Assembly (NCBI GenBank): GCA_910587155.1
Contig: CAJULA010000004.1
Coordinates: forward strand, 62,001-126,000
Reading direction: 5' to 3'
Length of the DNA: 64,000 bases
Source of the DNA: an uncultured Lachnospiraceae bacterium
GTDB taxonomy: Bacteria; Bacillota; Clostridia; Lachnospirales; Lachnospiraceae
Numbering within the stretch: the stretch's first letter is position 1; every line of letters starts with the position of its first letter. Made by a program: the position numbers and the translations under genes. Shown in pieces: positions 1 to 7,967 of the stretch. The notes under the pieces are model-generated. The model ran no database searches and was not told the origin of the DNA. It saw only the letters and a list, made by a program, of their open reading frames with translations.

Positions 1-651
1 GCCGCCGCCGGTCAATATCAGCCGATACGCCCGGCTCTCCGGCTCCAGCTCCGGATACCTCAGCAGAAAATCTTCCAGCGGTTTCTGAAAATATCCTTCC
101 CGGATAAGCCGGCGCGCCGTATCCATCCCTTCGTCAAATTCCGGACATTCCGCTCCTTCCACATCGTGCCACTCATCTTTTGCCTCCTGCTCACCATCCG
201 CATAATATTCCGTCGAAAAAACAGGCACGCCAAAAGCTCTCGTCCCGCCCTTCGGTACGGAAACCACAATGTTATTCAGTTCCATGGTAGACACTTCTTC
301 CATGGTCCCACTGCCGTCCGACTGCCCGGGTGATATCATATCCGTACGGGTATCCTTGATATTGCACTGCACCCCGCTGTATTCCTGATTGGCAGGAAAC
401 GGCGTCCCGTCATCCACAACCTCAAACGGCGCAAACTCCACCCCTTCTCTGCGAACCGGCGGTTTTGCCTCCACCAGAATATCCATAAACACGCTGCGGC
501 TCTGACTGTGCCATTTCACCACAATGCCGGAATCCTCTCTCAAAATACCGCTGTTTCTCCCCGAAAATGCATGTCCTGCTGCCCCTGTCACGGCCAGCAG
601 CAAAACAATCACCGCCGCCCCTGCCAGCTTTTTCCTTCTTCCCTCAGACAT
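1..651 (-). CDS. Unrecognised membrane-anchored or exported protein, C-terminus cut by window edge
   Basis: Reading from an ATG at 651 gives 217 codons with no stop before the window edge, so the 3' end is missing. The start has a clear GGGGGAG ribosome site about eight bases upstream. Residues 1-30 are a basic stretch (SEGRRKK) followed by one hydrophobic segment, so the protein is anchored or exported. The rest is acidic and soluble, with DILVEAKPPV and NNIVVSVPKG stretches that look like beta strands. I do not recognise a family. It lies downstream of the decarboxylase operon but is separated from it by a good terminator, so it probably has its own promoter. Confidence 0.7.
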   Translation of the reverse strand, partial: MSEGRRKKLAGAAVIVLLLAVTGAAGHAFSGRNSGILREDSGIVVKWHSQSRSVFMDILVEAKPPVRREGVEFAPFEVVDDGTPFPANQEYSGVQCNIKDTRTDMISPGQSDGSGTMEEVSTMELNNIVVSVPKGGTRAFGVPVFSTEYYADGEQEAKDEWHDVEGAECPEFDEGMDTARRLIREGYFQKPLEDFLLRYPELEPESRAYRLILTGGG

Positions 652-678
652 CTTCTGTAACTCCCCCTCAGTATGAGA

Positions 679-709
679 TAAAAAGAGCCCGCAAGCGGAC
701 TCTTTTTAT
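679..709 (-). terminator. Terminator after the decarboxylase operon
   Basis: Arms AAAAAGAGTCCGC and GCGGGCTCTTTTT pair almost perfectly, with one G-U pair, and end in a T run on either strand. It lies just after the stop of the last operon gene, so it ends that operon and could also work in the other direction. Confidence 0.85.
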
Positions 710-727
710 CTATATCACTCTCTGTTG

Positions 728-2158
728 TTAAACCGGATACGCTCCGTTCTTACTGTCCGCCTGGGCAGGATCAACTTTTTCCTGCTGTGCCTGACGATAT
801 TTGAAGAAATCGGTGGCAACCTGCGGGAAGAGTGCATAAGACAATACATCCTCATCCTGCTGTTTCCATTCCTTCATCTCAGATTCCAGCTTATCCATCT
901 CGTTTTCGATCAGGTCAGCCGGACGGCAGGTAATTCTCTTCTCACCCGGAATTACCTTATCAATGACTTCCTGATTCATCGGTTTTACGGTCTGACCATA
1001 CTCACCCCGGAGCACTGCCTTTGTCTCCTTGGTGGCCATTTTGTATCTCTCACCCATCAGTACGTTAAATACGGCCTGCGTACCAACGATCTGAGAAGAC
1101 GGTGTAACAAGCGGCGGCTCGCCCAGATCCTTACGCACTTCCGGAATCTCACGCAGCACATCGTAATACTTGTCTTCCGCATTCTGTTCTTTCAGCTGGC
1201 TTACCATGTTGGACAGCATACCACCCGGCACCTGATACAGCAGCGTCTTGATATCCACGCCCATAACCTTGGGATTGAGAAGACCGCTTGCCAGACATTC
1301 ATCCCTGTAAGGACGGAAGTAGTCGGCGATCTCTGCCAGTGTGTTCTGGTCATAACCGGTGTCATAAGGGGTTCCCTTGAAGGTCTCCACCATAACTTCC
1401 GTCGCAGGCTGTGAGGTTCCCAGTGCAAAAGGTGAAATCGCACAGTCGATCACATCCACCCCTGCCTCTACCGCTTTCAGATAAGTCATGGATGCCACAC
1501 CGGATGTATAGTGTGTATGGAGCTGAATCGGCAGCTTGGTTGCACTCTTCATGGCTGCGATCATCTCGGAAGCCTTGTAAGGAACGAGAAGGCCGGCCAT
1601 ATCTTTGATACAGATGGAATCCGCACCCATCTCTTCGATCTTCTTTGCCATGTCGATCCAGTATTCCATCGTATAGGCATCACCCAGCGTATAGGAAAGA
1701 GCGATCTGCGCATGGCCTCTGCCCTCTCTTGCCTTGATCTTGTTTGTGGCATTGACCGCCTCCTGCAGATTGCGCAGATCGTTCAGGCAGTCAAAGATAC
1801 GGATGATATCAATTCCGTTGGCAATGGACTTTTCCACGAAGCTGTCCACCACGTCATCCGCATAAGGTCTGTATCCCAGAATATTCTGTCCGCGGAACAG
1901 CATCTGCAGTTTCGTATTCTTGAAGCCGTCCCTGATCTTTCTCAGACGTTCCCAGGGATCTTCCTTCAGGAAACGCAGAGAAGCGTCAAACGTAGCGCCG
2001 CCCCAGCACTCTACTGCATGATACCCTACCTTATCCATCGTTTCGATGATAGGCAGCATCATATCGGTAGGCATTCTCGTTGCGATCAGCGACTGATGCG
2101 CATCACGCAGAACGGTTTCCATTATTTTAATTGGTCTTTTTTGTTCCATAATTTCCAT
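728..2158 (-). CDS. oadA: Pyruvate/oxaloacetate carboxyltransferase (OadA / PycB / transcarboxylase 5S type)
   Basis: Biotin-dependent carboxyltransferase of 476 residues that moves CO2 between carboxybiotin and pyruvate/oxaloacetate. Visible motifs of this TIM-barrel family are LRDAHQSL near residue 17, CWGGATFD near 50, FRGQN, the CIKDMAG lysine that is carbamylated in relatives, and the metal-binding QLHTHYTSG. The C-terminus stops after the helical domain and has no biotinyl domain, so it must use the separate biotin carrier encoded two genes upstream. It is the last gene of the operon. The start has AGGAGG only three bases before the ATG; a second ATG four codons in is possible. Without assay it cannot be told whether it works as decarboxylase, carboxylase or transcarboxylase subunit. 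Confidence 0.92.
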   Translation of the reverse strand: MEIMEQKRPIKIMETVLRDAHQSLIATRMPTDMMLPIIETMDKVGYHAVECWGGATFDASLRFLKEDPWERLRKIRDGFKNTKLQMLFRGQNILGYRPYADDVVDSFVEKSIANGIDIIRIFDCLNDLRNLQEAVNATNKIKAREGRGHAQIALSYTLGDAYTMEYWIDMAKKIEEMGADSICIKDMAGLLVPYKASEMIAAMKSATKLPIQLHTHYTSGVASMTYLKAVEAGVDVIDCAISPFALGTSQPATEVMVETFKGTPYDTGYDQNTLAEIADYFRPYRDECLASGLLNPKVMGVDIKTLLYQVPGGMLSNMVSQLKEQNAEDKYYDVLREIPEVRKDLGEPPLVTPSSQIVGTQAVFNVLMGERYKMATKETKAVLRGEYGQTVKPMNQEVIDKVIPGEKRITCRPADLIENEMDKLESEMKEWKQQDEDVLSYALFPQVATDFFKYRQAQQEKVDPAQADSKNGAYPV

Positions 2159-2270
2159 TTTCCTCCTGTCTTTATTCCCGCGGGCAGCGAACCGGGCCGC
2201 CGCATTGATGCGGATATCCGGTGACTGCCGTGGGGATCAGATCCCCCGCCTCCTGCAGCGGGGCTTTGAT

Positions 2271-3422
2271 TTAAAATACTCCGAATACAGCCATAAAGGT
2301 ACCGGCTGCCACTGCAGTACCGATGACACCGGCCACGTTAGGTCCCATCGCATGCATCAGCAGGAAATTGGTGGGATCCGCTTCCGCGCCAACCTTCTGA
2401 GATACTCTGGCCGCCATGGGAACAGCGGACACGCCTGCGGAACCGATCAGAGGATTTACCTTGCCGCCTGTCATCTTGCACATGATCTTTCCGAACAGCA
2501 CGCCTGCCGCGGTACCGAATGCAAAGGCAATCAGGCCCAGGATAACGATAAATATGGTATCCCAGTTCAAAAACGCCTCTGCGCTTGTGGTAGCGCCTAC
2601 GGAAGTACCAAGCAAAATGACCACGATATACATCAGGGCATTGGACGCGGTATCAGTAAGCTGTCTCACCACACCGGACTCTCTGAACAGGTTGCCGAGC
2701 ATCAGCATACCAACCAGCGGAGCCGTGGTAGGAAGAATCATACATACGACAATGGTAACGATAATGGGAAACAGGATCTTCTCCAGCTTGGACACCGGAC
2801 GAAGCTGTCCCATCTTGATCTTTCTTTCTTTTTCCGTTGTCATCAGCTTCATAATCGGAGGCTGAATGATGGGAACCAGCGACATATAGGAATAGGCAGC
2901 CACGGCTATGGGGCCCAGGAGTGCGGTCTGTCCCAGTTTGCCTGCCAGGAATATGGAGGTAGGGCCGTCAGCGCCGCCGATAATGGAGATTGCAGCTGCG
3001 GCCTTATCATTAAAGCCCAGTGCGATCGCCCCGAAATATGCGGCAAAGATACCGAACTGTGCTGCCGCACCCAGCAGGAAGCTCTTGGGATTGGCGATCA
3101 GAGGACCGAAATCGGTCATGGCACCCACGCCCATAAAGATCAGGGACGGCAGGATCGCCCATTCATCCAGAACATAGAAATAATACAGCAGACCGCCCAC
3201 GCCGTTGGCGGAATCTGCGGCATGCATCATAATGTCAGGGTAAATATTAACCAGCAGCATGCCGAATGCTATCGGTGTCAGAAGGAGCGGTTCGAACCCC
3301 TTGGCGATAGCGAGATAAAGGAATACACAAGCCACTACAATCATAACGTAGTTTCCAACAGTCAAGTTGAAAAATGCCGTCTGATGTACCAGATTGTCCA
3401 ATGTTGTTGCGATATAAGACAT
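2271..3422 (-). CDS. oadB: Na+-translocating decarboxylase beta subunit
   Basis: Integral membrane subunit (383 residues) that decarboxylates carboxybiotin and couples this to outward Na+ transport. Conserved regions are visible: the GGADGPTSIF segment, which carries the essential aspartate, and the late NPLIGSAGVSAVP and HAMGPNVAGVIG segments. About ten hydrophobic helices can be counted. The start has AGGAGG eight bases upstream. It sits between the biotin carrier and the OadA-like gene, as expected for a pump complex of alpha, beta, gamma and biotin subunits. The family is shared by oxaloacetate, methylmalonyl-CoA and glutaconyl-CoA decarboxylases, so it does not itself reveal the substrate. 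Confidence 0.95.
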   Translation of the reverse strand: MSYIATTLDNLVHQTAFFNLTVGNYVMIVVACVFLYLAIAKGFEPLLLTPIAFGMLLVNIYPDIMMHAADSANGVGGLLYYFYVLDEWAILPSLIFMGVGAMTDFGPLIANPKSFLLGAAAQFGIFAAYFGAIALGFNDKAAAAISIIGGADGPTSIFLAGKLGQTALLGPIAVAAYSYMSLVPIIQPPIMKLMTTEKERKIKMGQLRPVSKLEKILFPIIVTIVVCMILPTTAPLVGMLMLGNLFRESGVVRQLTDTASNALMYIVVILLGTSVGATTSAEAFLNWDTIFIVILGLIAFAFGTAAGVLFGKIMCKMTGGKVNPLIGSAGVSAVPMAARVSQKVGAEADPTNFLLMHAMGPNVAGVIGTAVAAGTFMAVFGVF

Positions 3423-3464
3423 TTTATCGACCTCCTGTTGTCGTTCTCACTTCGACAGTACTTA

Positions 3465-3836
3465 TCAGTTTAATGTTGCCAGTAAAGCGCCTGCTTCAAC
3501 CGGGTCGCCCACTGCCACATCAATACTTGCAACCGTACCGTCCTTGGGAGCTACAACAGGGATTTCCATCTTCATGGCTTCCAGAATCACAACAGGATCT
3601 CCTGCTTTGAGTGCCTGGCCCACACTTGCTTCCAGTTTGAATACCTTGCCCGCTGCACCTGCTTCCACTCTGATGCTGCCGGCTGCACCTGCCGCCTTCG
3701 GTGCCGGAGCGGGCGCCGCTTTCGGAGCTGCCTTGGGTGCCGCTTTGGGAGCCGCTGCAGCTGCACCTGTGGATGCGCATTCTTCTACAACAACGTCATA
3801 TACGTTTCCGTTTACGGTTATGGTATAATTTTTCAT
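3465..3836 (-). CDS. Biotin carrier protein (biotinyl domain with Ala/Pro/Lys linker)
   Basis: A 123-residue mobile carrier that is carboxylated by the carboxyltransferase and decarboxylated at the beta subunit. It has an N-terminal beta segment (residues 1-20), a flexible linker of repeated AAPK units (about 26-52), and a C-terminal biotinyl domain with the EAMKM motif, so biotin should be on Lys89. It resembles the 1.3S subunit of transcarboxylase and the delta/gamma biotin subunits of Na+ decarboxylases. It is the only biotinyl protein in this operon, which also holds two different carboxyltransferases, so it probably serves both. The AGGAGG site lies just upstream of the ATG. Confidence 0.93.
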   Translation of the reverse strand: MKNYTITVNGNVYDVVVEECASTGAAAAAPKAAPKAAPKAAPAPAPKAAGAAGSIRVEAGAAGKVFKLEASVGQALKAGDPVVILEAMKMEIPVVAPKDGTVASIDVAVGDPVEAGALLATLN

Positions 3837-3855
3837 TTCAATATCCTCCTGTTTA

Positions 3856-4611
3856 TTAGGCTCTCTGCCATTTATTCGTTCCTGCTCTCCGTATGCTCCT
3901 CACCACAAGTCCGTCCGTGGAGGAAGCGCCTTCGCTGGCAGCAATGGCTGCTGCGACTACGGCAACAAGTTCCAGATCGTCTGTCAGATCCTCTTCCGGT
4001 TCTGCAACCGGCGCGGGTGTGCTCACCACCGCTTCTTTTACTGTCTCCTCAGGCGCATTTCCCTTCCTGGAGAAGGCTGCCTGAATCTTCGGAATAAACA
4101 CAAATGCCGAAATGATAAAGCTGATCAGTATCAGTACGACAAATACGGTTCCCATACCGATGGCCGTATTCATCAGTGCTTTCGTCATCAGTTCTCCGGG
4201 GCTGTATTTCACATTGGTCGTAACGGATGTCAGAATCAGATCCTTGTCGAGCAGGATCTCCACTTCCGCTTCTCTGAGCGTACCGCTGACCGTCACCGTG
4301 ATTACGGTGGAATCTTCACCGACTTCCGCCACACTGCCGATGATATTCTGGTAAGTACCCATATCCGCCGCAGCGGCTTTCCAACTGTCAAACGCGGCAG
4401 TAATCACGGTATCTCCCGCGAACTGCGCTTCCATCCCGCCCTTTACAATGGCATCAACGTCTTTTACCAGTTGTTCTCCATATGCCACCGCTTCCGCTTC
4501 CGTAAGCCCGGTGGAATCTGCGGAATTCGCATTTCCGGCCGCCTCCTGGCCGCACGCCGTCAGACAGAGGATACAGGCAATCATACCTAATATCGATACA
4601 ATTTTTTTCAT
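3856..4611 (-). CDS. OadG-family subunit with an N-terminal lipoprotein-like extracytoplasmic domain
   Basis: 251 residues from the ATG at 4611; an upstream GTG at 4623 is too close to the AAAGGG ribosome site. Residues 1-25 form a lipoprotein signal with lipobox LTAC. Residues about 30-135 are a soluble domain (GLTEAEAVAYGEQLVKDV, then a strand-rich part) resembling DUF3887-type domains. One strong membrane segment follows (VFVVLILISFIISAFVFIP) and then a cytoplasmic tail, ending in VRSIRRAGTNKWQRA, typical of OadG. OadG subunits are usually about 80-120 residues and assemble the pump. Here the family is extended by an outside domain. Its place between carboxyltransferase and biotin carrier supports the assembly role. 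Confidence 0.8.
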   Translation of the reverse strand: MKKIVSILGMIACILCLTACGQEAAGNANSADSTGLTEAEAVAYGEQLVKDVDAIVKGGMEAQFAGDTVITAAFDSWKAAAADMGTYQNIIGSVAEVGEDSTVITVTVSGTLREAEVEILLDKDLILTSVTTNVKYSPGELMTKALMNTAIGMGTVFVVLILISFIISAFVFIPKIQAAFSRKGNAPEETVKEAVVSTPAPVAEPEEDLTDDLELVAVVAAAIAASEGASSTDGLVVRSIRRAGTNKWQRA

Positions 4612-4631
4612 ATTAAGTATCACCCTTTCTT

Positions 4632-6062
4632 TTAAACTGTTCCATGCTTCTTAGCCGGACGGTCTTCTCTCTTTGTGAATAACATCTCAAAAGCGCTGAT
4701 TATGTATTTCCTTGAATCAGCGGCATCAATGATCTCATCCACATACCCTCTCTTGGCTGCGCTTTCCACACTGTTTTGCAGCTTCGCATATTCCTCCGCG
4801 CATGCGGAAATAGCCTCTGCCCCCTGCCCTTCGCAGAGAATGCCGGCTGCCAGACGTGCATCCATCATACCGATCTGCGCATCCGTCCAGGCAAAGGTAA
4901 TGTCTGCGCCGATGGCTTTGGAATTCATGGCAACATAGGCGCTGCCGTATGCCTGACCGATGATGACATTCACCTTGGGAACCGTGGCGCCCGCAAATGC
5001 CGCCGTCAGCTTCGCAGCCGCCTTTGCCATACCCTTTTCGGAACCGATGGTCGCTTCATATCCCTTTACATTGGTCAGGGACAGTACCGGTATATCAAAA
5101 GCGTCGCAGAAATTAATAAAATCCGCCGCCTTCCCGCATCCTTTTTCGGTCAGCACAGCGTCAAACTTGTCCACTGCCTTCCCCTCTTCATCATACACTT
5201 CCGTGCGGTTCGCCACTGCGCCCACGGTCATGCCGTCAAGCCTGAGAAAGCCTGTGACCATCTCTCTGGCGTAATCTGCCTTTATTTCAAAAAATGCATG
5301 ATCGTCAGCAATCTCCGACAAGGCGATGGAAGTATCGCCCACACAGTTGGCAAGATCAGCCCCTGCTCTGTTCAGATCATCCGTGCAGTCTTCGTACACG
5401 GAGCCGTCCTCATTGTTGGAAGGAAGCAGGGATACCAGTTCACGGATTTTTGAAAGGATTCCCGCTTCCTCATCCACCACATCAACGATACCCGCTTCTT
5501 CACTCTGAAACTGTGCGCAGGCACTGTTGCATTTTTCCGTTGTATTGCCGTCAAGGGCATTGGGGGAATTGACAAAAAGCTTTGCATTTTTCTTTTCCAT
5601 AAAGGTGAAATCCGTCAGCGTGGGAATCAGCGCGAGTCCGCCGCCGCATGTCCCGAAAATTGCCGTGATCTGAGGGATCACACCACTGGCCTCCACCTGT
5701 TTCCTGTAAATCTCGCCGAACCCGTTCAGCGCATCCGTCGCTTCCTGCAGCCTGAGTCCCGCAGACTCAATCAGCCCGATCACAGGTGCACCTGTCTTCA
5801 TCGCCAGTTGATAAAGAGCGACAATCTTCCTGGCATGCATCTCACCCACACTGCCGCCGAGTACGGAAGCATCCTGGCTGTACACATACACCGGATTGCC
5901 GTCAATCACTCCATAGCCGGTGATCACACCGTCGGAAGGAGTCCCGGTCTGTTTCAGATTGAAATCTGTCGCTCTTGCCGTAACACGCGCACCGATTTCA
6001 ACGAAACTGTTTTCATCGAGCAAAGCTGCTATTCTTTGACCCGCTTGTGAAGTAGTACTCAT
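4632..6062 (-). CDS. Acyl-CoA carboxyltransferase subunit (methylmalonyl-CoA decarboxylase alpha / transcarboxylase 12S type)
   Basis: A 476-residue carboxyl transferase with the two-crotonase-fold layout of the PccB/MmdA family. The N-half has the oxyanion-type segment FGTCGGGLALIP, and the C-half has GQAYGSAYVAMNSKAIGAD followed by AWTDAQIGMM. It is somewhat shorter than typical MmdA or PccB (about 510-520). It is the first gene of the operon, with GGAGGG upstream of the ATG at 6062. Family members transfer CO2 between biotin and propionyl-, acetyl- or glutaconyl-CoA; the substrate here is not visible from motifs. A symbol is withheld because MmdA, GcdA and 12S readings all fit. Confidence 0.88.
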   Translation of the reverse strand: MSTTSQAGQRIAALLDENSFVEIGARVTARATDFNLKQTGTPSDGVITGYGVIDGNPVYVYSQDASVLGGSVGEMHARKIVALYQLAMKTGAPVIGLIESAGLRLQEATDALNGFGEIYRKQVEASGVIPQITAIFGTCGGGLALIPTLTDFTFMEKKNAKLFVNSPNALDGNTTEKCNSACAQFQSEEAGIVDVVDEEAGILSKIRELVSLLPSNNEDGSVYEDCTDDLNRAGADLANCVGDTSIALSEIADDHAFFEIKADYAREMVTGFLRLDGMTVGAVANRTEVYDEEGKAVDKFDAVLTEKGCGKAADFINFCDAFDIPVLSLTNVKGYEATIGSEKGMAKAAAKLTAAFAGATVPKVNVIIGQAYGSAYVAMNSKAIGADITFAWTDAQIGMMDARLAAGILCEGQGAEAISACAEEYAKLQNSVESAAKRGYVDEIIDAADSRKYIISAFEMLFTKREDRPAKKHGTV

Positions 6063-6270
6063 TTTTCAGCCCTCCATTTTATATAAATGATAATAAAGAT
6101 GAATCCTTTATGCAGGATTCTCCGCCTGCCGCAGACCGTTTCTGATGAAATATCTGCCACAGCGCGGTCAGAAGCATCCGATACGGCGACATCCCTTTCA
6201 AAGACTCCCGGATGTCCCCGCACATGATAGCTTAAATCCCGTCGAGATTACGGCATGTGCTCCGCGCACG
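6063..6270 (-). other. Long 5' leader of the carboxyltransferase operon
   Basis: About 210 bases between the inverted repeat and the first operon gene have no plausible gene. The stretch holds several short stem candidates, including GAATCC/GGATTC at about 6099-6118 close to the ribosome site. I do not recognise a known riboswitch consensus. It is annotated only as a probable untranslated leader. Confidence 0.35.
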
Positions 6271-6278
6271 CCCCGATA

Positions 6279-6328
6279 CCATTCTTTTATGGTATAATCT
6301 CGAAAGAGATTATACCATAAAAGAATGG
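6279..6328. repeat. Perfect 23-bp inverted repeat with GAAA loop, carrying an extended -10 on each strand
   Basis: Left arm 6279-6301 and right arm 6306-6328 are exact reverse complements around the four-base loop GAAA. Each arm contains TATGGTATAAT, so an extended -10 promoter element (TGnTATAAT) reads on both strands. There is no T run after the stem in either direction, so it is not a standard terminator. It lies between the 3' end of the D,D-carboxypeptidase gene and the leader of the carboxyltransferase operon. The minus-strand -10 could start that operon, but I find no well-spaced -35. Confidence 0.8.
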
Positions 6329-6394
6329 GGATGACTAGTTCAAAAAATACGAATTTTACGAAAAAAAAAACAAATGATTACAAGATAGAATCTG

Positions 6395-7837
6395 TCATGG
6401 CTGATCCTGTGACAGGTTCAGAAAGCGTTTTCCTATAAACGTAAAAATATAACGAAAATCTTTCCTCGTTACGGTCTCTCCCGCAGTCAGAACTTCTTTC
6501 CGCAGAAATTCTCTGCTGCCGTCATCCGCTGTCAGATAATAGGAGATGCAGCCCACCTCCATTCCCTTTTCCACGGGTGCCTCAAGCGACTCTCTGATCT
6601 CAGCCTCTGCCGTCACCTGCTCCGATGGTTCTGCCAAAAGCCTTATGGGCAGCGGATTTTCCGGACGCTCTATGGTGACAGATACCGTCTCGAAAGGGTT
6701 GCCGCTTTCTGCCGCACCTTCCGTCACGGCAATGGGAACGGTCCTGACCTCAGGCATGAATTCCCGGTACTCATAATGCTCCAGTCCATAGGTAAACAAA
6801 AGTCTGCTGTCCGACCACTTCCATGTCTTATGATTCGGCCACCCACAGGCCAGCAACGCCAGGGCAAACTGTCTGCCGTCCCGTTCCAGAGCTCCCACAT
6901 AGCAATAGCCCGCACCGTTGGTAAACCCTGTTTTGCCTGTCAGCACACCATCCATCATCGTCAGGAAGGCATTGTGGTTCGTGCAGCTATAGCTCCGCTT
7001 TCCGTCGCTGTCCGCAAAGGAGCAGGAGGGTGTTCTCGTAATTTCCAGAAATGCTTCCCTGGCCGGAGAAAGAGTGACACAATATCGCATGATCAGCGCC
7101 AGATCTTCTGCTGTGGTAGAATGAATGATTTCTTCACCATCCGGCCCCGTCTCCCCCGCATCCAGTCCATTGGGTGTCAGAAAAGTGGTATGCTCACATC
7201 CGATCTCACGTGCTTTCTGTGTCATCCTGTCACAAAAAGCACGGACGGCCTGCTGACTCTGTTCCCGGCTCCTTTCCTCCGGCTCCGGCAGCTCCATCCC
7301 CAGTCCGCCCAGATATTCTGCAATGGCCACCGCGGAATCATTATGAGACTCCAGCATAAGAGAATGAAGAAGATCATCCATTTTGTAAGTCATTCCTTTC
7401 TGCATCCCCAGATGTACCTTCGGCTGCCCTGCCGCATAGGCAGAGGCTGTGACCATACTGTTGCGGTCGCCCTCTTCCAGTGCCAGAATACAGGTCATGA
7501 TCTTGGTGGTACTGGCCATCGGCAATACTTCACTGCCATTTTTCTCATACAGGATCCGGCCGCTGTCCATATCCAGCAATACCGCCGCTCTGGCATACAG
7601 CTTTCCCGTCAGTTCGGCCGCGGCGCCTGATGTACCGGCATGTTCCCCTGTTTCCGATCCGTCTGTGATCCCTGCCTGCTCTGTCGGCAGCGTACCTCTC
7701 TGCTCTGCCACACCTGCCGCCGTCGGCGCCGGCTTTTCCCCTTTGCCTGCTTTGCCGCTCCCTCTTCCTGCCAGCATCATGCTAACCGCCAGAATGCAAA
7801 GCAGGACGGCGGCCGCTCTCTGTTTCCTTCTCCCCAT
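6395..7837 (-). CDS. Serine-type D-Ala-D-Ala carboxypeptidase (peptidase S11, DacF-like)
   Basis: Penicillin-binding D,D-carboxypeptidase that trims the terminal D-Ala of peptidoglycan stem peptides outside the membrane. It has a signal segment (about residues 7-24), a low-complexity linker to residue 75, then the S11 domain with active-site S109-T-T-K112, S165-H-N167 and K302-T-G304. A C-terminal beta-rich PBP5-type domain follows. The ATG at 7837 is chosen because it follows the terminator at 7875-7914 and has AGGG about nine bases upstream; an upstream ORF extension to 7948 would read through that terminator. It is a second S11 enzyme besides the one at 11090-12367; the two may differ in growth phase or sporulation use. 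Confidence 0.9.
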   Translation of the reverse strand: MGRRKQRAAAVLLCILAVSMMLAGRGSGKAGKGEKPAPTAAGVAEQRGTLPTEQAGITDGSETGEHAGTSGAAAELTGKLYARAAVLLDMDSGRILYEKNGSEVLPMASTTKIMTCILALEEGDRNSMVTASAYAAGQPKVHLGMQKGMTYKMDDLLHSLMLESHNDSAVAIAEYLGGLGMELPEPEERSREQSQQAVRAFCDRMTQKAREIGCEHTTFLTPNGLDAGETGPDGEEIIHSTTAEDLALIMRYCVTLSPAREAFLEITRTPSCSFADSDGKRSYSCTNHNAFLTMMDGVLTGKTGFTNGAGYCYVGALERDGRQFALALLACGWPNHKTWKWSDSRLLFTYGLEHYEYREFMPEVRTVPIAVTEGAAESGNPFETVSVTIERPENPLPIRLLAEPSEQVTAEAEIRESLEAPVEKGMEVGCISYYLTADDGSREFLRKEVLTAGETVTRKDFRYIFTFIGKRFLNLSQDQP

Positions 7838-7874
7838 TGCTCCGTCCCTATCGTTCCTTGTTATCATGTATATG

Positions 7875-7914
7875 AAAAAAGCATACCGCTTCATTCCTGC
7901 TGGAAACGGTATGC
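7875..7914 (-). terminator. Terminator after the scpA-scpB-lyxose isomerase run
   Basis: Eight-base arms GCATACCG and CGGTATGC are followed on the minus strand by a TTTTTT run. It lies downstream of the lyxose isomerase stop and upstream of the carboxypeptidase start at 7837. Confidence 0.8.
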
Positions 7915-7967
7915 CCGGATTTTCTCCTCTATGGTTTTTGCCCCGCACGGATCAGGCGGTTAACCCC

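Noticed and set aside
6279..6328. The 23-bp inverted repeat as a terminator
   Set aside because: It has no T run on either side and it lies about 65 bases after the carboxypeptidase stop, so it is listed as a repeat instead.
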